Source of the DNA: Candidatus Thorarchaeota archaeon SMTZ1-83
Lineage (GTDB): Archaea > Asgardarchaeota > Thorarchaeia > Thorarchaeales > Thorarchaeaceae
Assembly (NCBI GenBank): GCA_001563325.1
Contig: LRSK01000174.1
Location: forward strand, 1 to 6,540
Length of the DNA: 6,540 bases
Direction of reading: 5' to 3'
A program made the translations under genes and the position numbers. The notes under the pieces are model-generated. The model saw nothing but the letters and a program-made list of their open reading frames with translations, did not search any database and was not told the origin of the DNA. This document shows, piece by piece, positions 6,001 through 6,540 of the stretch; the stretch's first letter is position 1, and every line of letters starts with the position of its first letter.

Positions 6001-6540
6001 AACGATTGTGGCTCCGTCAATAGGTGCTTTGTCAAATGTGTCCGTGAAAGTCAAGGTTGCAGTAAAATCGAAGTCCATGGGGGTCGTTGTGACACCTTCA
6101 ATCTCGAGATTCGTTTTGTGATACAAGTCCAGATGAAAGTACTCTGTTGCGTTGTTGTAGAATGGATGACTTGTCTGTAAGTTGATCCTCCATCTCTTCG
6201 CTACTCCCAAGTCTGCCGTGTACAGCATCTTTCCGTAGGTACCTGTATTGTAGTCATCAAGCACAATTTGGGTTCCTGAACCGGACACAGTCCAATTCAT
6301 TGTTACCGTTACGCCTGACAACATTTCAGAGTTGACATCGTCAGATAGCTCGTACTCAACGTATATCCAATCACCAGCGACACCGGCGGTAAGTCTGTCA
6401 CCAACAGCGTCGCTCGGTTCTTGAATTGCTAGGGACGAATCGTGCTTAACTGTGAAGTTCCTCTCGTAGATGCCAACTCGATAGTCAACAGAGCTCCCCG
6501 AATCATTAAAGAGAGCAGTGGCGGTCCAAATGCCGGCTGG
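1..6540 (-). CDS. Giant tandem Ig-like-repeat protein, probably cell-surface (internal fragment, open at both ends)
   Basis: This minus-strand frame is open for 2,180 consecutive codons across the whole window; I translated every codon and found no stop. Start and stop lie outside, so the protein exceeds 2,180 residues and neither a signal peptide nor a C-terminal anchor can be judged. The sequence is about twenty diverged units of 96-118 residues, each predicted as an all-beta sandwich. Recurrent motifs are [FY]-x-[FY]-x-D-x-D-x-G-x-G-I, G-x-Y-x-[LIV]-x-[VI]-D-T, W-[ST]-G-x-P-Y-Y-x-N-x-T and a closing V-x-[LV]-x-[VI] strand. By hand count there are about 55 N-x-[ST] sequons, about 34 lysines and two cysteines (residues 1437 and 1551). 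No enzymatic motif is visible. Known tandem Ig-like proteins of this composition are mostly exported stalks, adhesins or S-layer-associated proteins, so an extracellular structural or adhesive role is inferred. I do not recognise a named family or symbol. The coding call is near certain; the function is moderately supported. Confidence 0.93.
64..369 (-). repeat. Repeat unit 20 (residues 2058-2159), Ig-like
   Basis: The unit starts T-T-E-V-V-T-P, then W-K-G-N-L-T-F-Y-Y-N-D-T and G-V-A-G-A-T-V-T-Y-S-Y. The core is G-N-G-N-Y-S-I-Y-I-D-T-T and the close is V-Q-L-L-V-L-E-V. It corresponds to unit 17 in motif order and junctions. Confidence 0.76.
370..723 (-). repeat. Repeat unit 19 (residues 1940-2057), diverged Ig-like, longest unit
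   Basis: At 118 residues it has no acidic loop and carries seven sequons, three of them N-A-T or N-F-T in quick succession. Recognisable parts are A-T-V-N-W-I-F-S, G-N-G-I-F-E-L-Y-F-N-T-S and G-T-W-G-L-T-F-S-A. It closes with L-V-I-Q-K-I before T-T-E-V. Confidence 0.68.
724..1056 (-). repeat. Repeat unit 18 (residues 1829-1939), diverged Ig-like
   Basis: The start P-L-P-S-E-I-Q-I-R-N leads to V-N-R-G-E-P-V-D-I-I-V-Y-L-K-D. The G-x-Y-x-x-x-x-D-T core is replaced by I-G-Y-Y-N-G-T-L-P-G-A-M-T-G-I-L. The close is D-V-R-I-T-A-K-L-I-N-Y followed by F-K-V-N-I-L. No D-x-D-x-G loop is visible. Confidence 0.66.
1057..1350 (-). repeat. Repeat unit 17 (residues 1731-1828), Ig-like
   Basis: The unit starts S-T-E-V-I-P, then V-N-W-T-G-I-R-R-I-T-V-D-Y-N-D-L and G-V-R-I-S-D-A-T-V-T-W-N-Y. 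The core is T-G-Q-Y-Y-A-D-I-D-T-S-N and the aromatic strand is L-I-Q-A-T-K-D-T-Y. Unit 20 matches it point for point, which suggests duplication of a larger block. Confidence 0.77.
1351..1686 (-). repeat. Repeat unit 16 (residues 1619-1730), Ig-like
   Basis: The unit shows V-T-Y-E-D-L-D-H-G-Q-V-G-I-S-G-A-F-V, P-G-E-Y-N-V-S-F-S-T-I and A-G-S-Y-S-L-R-I-T-A-S-K-Q-G-Y. It closes with S-A-Q-K-I before S-T-E-V, the same kind of boundary as unit 19. Confidence 0.77.
1687..2037 (-). repeat. Repeat unit 15 (residues 1502-1618), Ig-like, holds the other cysteine
   Basis: At 117 residues this is one of the two longest units. The loop (S-V-S-D-A-A-N-Q-T-L-G-V-E-E-A) has lost most of its acidic residues. 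Strand A-I-I-L-F-S-C-Q-E-Q carries Cys1551. The core is A-G-E-Y-V-I-Q-V-D-T-A-S-L and the end is L-L-V-P-Y-Y-S-N-S-S. Confidence 0.73.
2038..2379 (-). repeat. Repeat unit 14 (residues 1388-1501), Ig-like, holds one of two cysteines
   Basis: The junction R-E-R-S-T-A-I-E-L-T-Q-P-P parallels unit 13. The loop Y-K-D-L-D-A-A-G-L-Q has a short insertion after it. Strand G-E-I-R-L-F-C-E-N-G carries Cys1437. The S-G-Y-T-I-T-P hairpin and A-P-Y-Y-A-D-R-S-T end match units 9 and 13. Confidence 0.76.
2380..2700 (-). repeat. Repeat unit 13 (residues 1281-1387), Ig-like, D-x-D-G-D-G loop
   Basis: This is the best-formed unit: R-V-R-D-S-T-L-E-L, then F-F-N-D-V-D-G-D-G-G-I-T-G-A-D-I, whose D-V-D-G-D-G resembles a calcium-loop signature. 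An L-x-x-G-V-D-Y-T-I hairpin follows, then A-G-Y-Y-T-L-A-V-D-T-T and W-F-G-P-P-Y-H-E-N-L-T. Calcium binding is only a possibility. Confidence 0.78.
2701..3027 (-). repeat. Repeat unit 12 (residues 1172-1280), Ig-like
   Basis: The junction R-E-R-I-T-L-L-S-A-E-P and V-P-Y-N-S-S-I-E-V-I-L-Y-Y-Q-D-L are typical. The loop lacks the glycine-rich stretch (F-T-T-D-V-I-T-N-G-S-G). The core is F-G-Y-Y-E-L-S-V. The end Y-L-S-P-Y-Y-A-S-D-D fits the P-Y-Y class. Confidence 0.72.
3028..3339 (-). repeat. Repeat unit 11 (residues 1068-1171), Ig-like
   Basis: The unit contains W-T-D-I-T-G-G-S-T-A-P-I-T-G-A-S-L-S-L-Y, then D-G-V-Y-S-I-D-L-S-A-T and P-G-S-Y-S-L-T-V-T-K-S-A-G. It follows the A-T-K-x-G form rather than the P-Y-Y form, although it lies among P-Y-Y units. 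It closes with R-Q-F-T-I. Confidence 0.76.
3340..3645 (-). repeat. Repeat unit 10 (residues 966-1067), Ig-like
   Basis: The start P-R-D-T-L-L-S-V-T-P-P leads to Y-G-E-N-A-T-F-T-F-T-Y-E-D-V-A-G-G. The core is G-G-T-Y-E-I-E-F-N-T-T-E-F. The aromatic strand is W-S-G-L-P-F-Y-A-N-R-T-N. The acidic loop is weakened to E-D-V-A-G-G. Confidence 0.77.
3646..3987 (-). repeat. Repeat unit 9 (residues 852-965), Ig-like
   Basis: The start L-E-S-S-L-T-L-L-L leads to P-T-P-Y-L-A-D-M-S-Y, then F-Y-S-D-L-S-S-G-M-G-I-D-N. The unit is longer (114 residues) because of an extra hairpin before A-G-N-Y-S-V-Q-F-N-N-S. It ends with N-W-S-K-G-V-A-P-Y-Y-Q-N-R-T-D. The layout matches units 13 and 14. Confidence 0.75.
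3988..4305 (-). repeat. Repeat unit 8 (residues 746-851), Ig-like with acidic loop
   Basis: The loop V-Y-Y-G-D-L-D-N-G-V-G-I-D-S-G-L-V nearly duplicates the one in unit 6. The core is G-G-G-F-Y-V-I-H-V-D-A-D-Q-F. The aromatic strand is Y-A-D-W-T-G-P-V-A-K-Y-Q-D-K, the first W-T-G-P copy of the P-Y-Y series. Confidence 0.77.
4306..4617 (-). repeat. Repeat unit 7 (residues 642-745), Ig-like, unusual core
   Basis: The loop Y-W-D-I-D-H-D-I-P-V-D-N-S-S is present. The core reads Q-Q-R-Y-R-I-V-F-M-T-S-D-S-D-S-L instead of G-x-Y-x-L-x-V-D-T. It lacks a glycine before the tyrosine and adds an S-D-S-D-S stretch. The closing strand F-N-V-T-V-T-I-R fits. The unit carries four sequons. Confidence 0.65.
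4618..4920 (-). repeat. Repeat unit 6 (residues 541-641), Ig-like with acidic loop
   Basis: This is a canonical copy. After Y-R-D-V-I-S-T-L-T-S-P it shows L-N-Y-T-D-I-D-G-G-V-G-I-D-S-A-G-V, the clearest D-x-D-G-G-x-G-I loop with unit 8. The core is G-G-G-L-Y-S-V-W-I-D-V-S-S-L. The close is L-E-F-R-I-L-I-R. Confidence 0.77.
4921..5223 (-). repeat. Repeat unit 5 (residues 440-540), atypical Ig-like
   Basis: The boundaries fit (S-M-T-T-T-M-Y start, V-I-T-F-R end) and the length is 101 residues, but the D-x-D-x-G loop is absent; the matching place reads N-V-S-E-P-G-D-S-Y-R-V-P-V. The core retains F-S-I-D-T-T-G-Q-N-V-G-R-Y-T-L. The aromatic strand is replaced by G-E-Y-T-I-T-V-T-L-I-P. It is a diverged member of the array rather than a different domain, with modest certainty. 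Confidence 0.6.
5224..5523 (-). repeat. Repeat unit 4 (residues 340-439), Ig-like
   Basis: The junction A-H-T-T-S-T-T-V-S-G is followed by V-Q-P-F-G-N-A-T-P-L, mirroring V-R-P-Y-G-F-N-T-P-L in unit 3. The loop is W-D-H-D-T-D-A-Q-V-P-I-G-E-I. The core is S-Y-D-T-S-D-W-D-V-G-T-W-S-I. It closes with F-D-I-T-I-R. Units 3 and 4 are the most similar neighbouring pair I could see by eye. Confidence 0.72.
5524..5832 (-). repeat. Repeat unit 3 (residues 237-339), Ig-like
   Basis: The junction is R-H-H-T-S-V-S-V. The acidic loop is L-T-D-L-D-T-G-G-T-V-P-L-S-A. The unit then runs through a Thr-rich core (T-T-N-T-W-A-V-T-V) and G-T-K-Y-Y-A-P to the close F-N-V-T-I-R. It pairs closely with unit 4, which has the same V-P-[IL] loop and the same V-x-P-[FY]-G-[FN]-x-T-P-L stretch near its start, suggesting a local duplication. 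Confidence 0.72.
5833..6120 (-). repeat. Repeat unit 2 (residues 141-236), Ig-like
   Basis: This is a clear unit: junction H-K-T-N-L-E-I-E, loop F-T-D-T-F-D-K-A-P-I-D-G-A-T-I, core G-K-Y-N-I-S-I-D-T-S-A-L, then L-N-A-T-K-S-G and closing V-T-F-T-L-R. The A-T-K-x-G form of the aromatic strand is shared with units 11, 16 and 17. At 96 residues it is the shortest complete unit. Confidence 0.75.
6121..6444 (-). repeat. Repeat unit 1 (residues 33-140), Ig-like
   Basis: The unit starts at H-D-S-S-L-A-I-Q followed by E-P, the normal junction and proline turn. The acidic loop is Y-E-L-S-D-D-V-N-S-E-M-L-S-G-V-T-V. It ends with S-H-P-F-Y-N-N-A-T-E, a variant of the P-Y-Y-x-N-x-T motif. At 108 residues it has typical length. 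The fold is inferred from alternating hydrophobic patterning. Confidence 0.65.
6445..6540 (-). repeat. Repeat unit 0 (residues 1-32), C-terminal part only
   Basis: This is the tail of a unit cut by the window edge. It opens with P-A-G-I-W-T-A-T, the usual G-x-[YW] strand, and ends with E-R-N-F-T-V-K, matching the closing strand of later units. It contains two sequons (N-D-S, N-F-T). The rest of the unit lies upstream of the window in protein terms, beyond position 6540. Confidence 0.6.

Noticed and set aside
5741..6121. Plus-strand open frame of 126 codons
   Set aside because: It lies wholly antisense to the continuous minus-strand frame, has no recognisable domain, an odd Arg/Val/Ser-rich composition, and no neighbouring plus-strand genes.
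1..6540. CRISPR-like or nucleotide tandem repeats
   Set aside because: Short words such as ccaattcac recur because V-N-W and similar strands recur in the protein; I saw no evenly spaced identical DNA repeats.

Overview
The whole window lies inside one very large protein-coding gene on the minus strand. If the minus strand is read in the frame whose codons occupy positions 6538-6540, 6535-6537 and so on down to 1-3, all 2,180 codons are open with no stop. Neither the start nor the stop codon of the gene is in view. I see no intergenic DNA, RNA gene, mobile element, CRISPR array, promoter or terminator. Other short open frames on either strand are shadows of this gene.

The protein segment (residue 1 is at position 6540, residue 2180 ends at position 1) is a chain of about twenty complete, strongly diverged beta-sandwich (Ig-like or fibronectin-III-like) units of 96-118 residues, mean about 106, with a partial unit at each edge. 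A typical unit begins with a junction such as R-x-R-x-T-x-L followed by a proline-rich turn. It continues with an alternating strand ending in an acidic loop (Y-x-D-x-D-x-G-x-G-I type), then a second strand with G-A-x-V/I. Next comes G-x-Y-x-[LIV]-x-[VI]-[DN]-T and an aromatic strand carrying W-x-G-x-P-Y-Y-x-N-x-T or A-T-K-x-G-Y. The unit closes with a V-x-[LVI]-x-[VI] strand.

Region by region, in protein order: units 1-7 (6444 to 4306) have junctions ending in -T-I-R or similar. Units 8-15 (4305 to 1687) contain most of the P-Y-Y-x-N-x-T copies. Units 16-20 (1686 to 64) use Q-K-I-[ST]-T-E-V or P-[ST]-E-I-Q junctions and look organised in a higher-order repeat of three units.

The segment is rich in Thr, Ser, Tyr, Asn, Val and Ile, has about 34 lysines and only two cysteines, and carries about 55 N-x-S/T sequons. 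This points to an exported, probably N-glycosylated cell-surface stalk, adhesin or S-layer-associated protein. Base composition near 47-50% GC, frequent AGA/AGG and ATA codons, and the repeat style suggest an archaeon, possibly of the Asgard group (Thorarchaeota-like). That assignment is inference from general familiarity and is not proven by any marker in the window.
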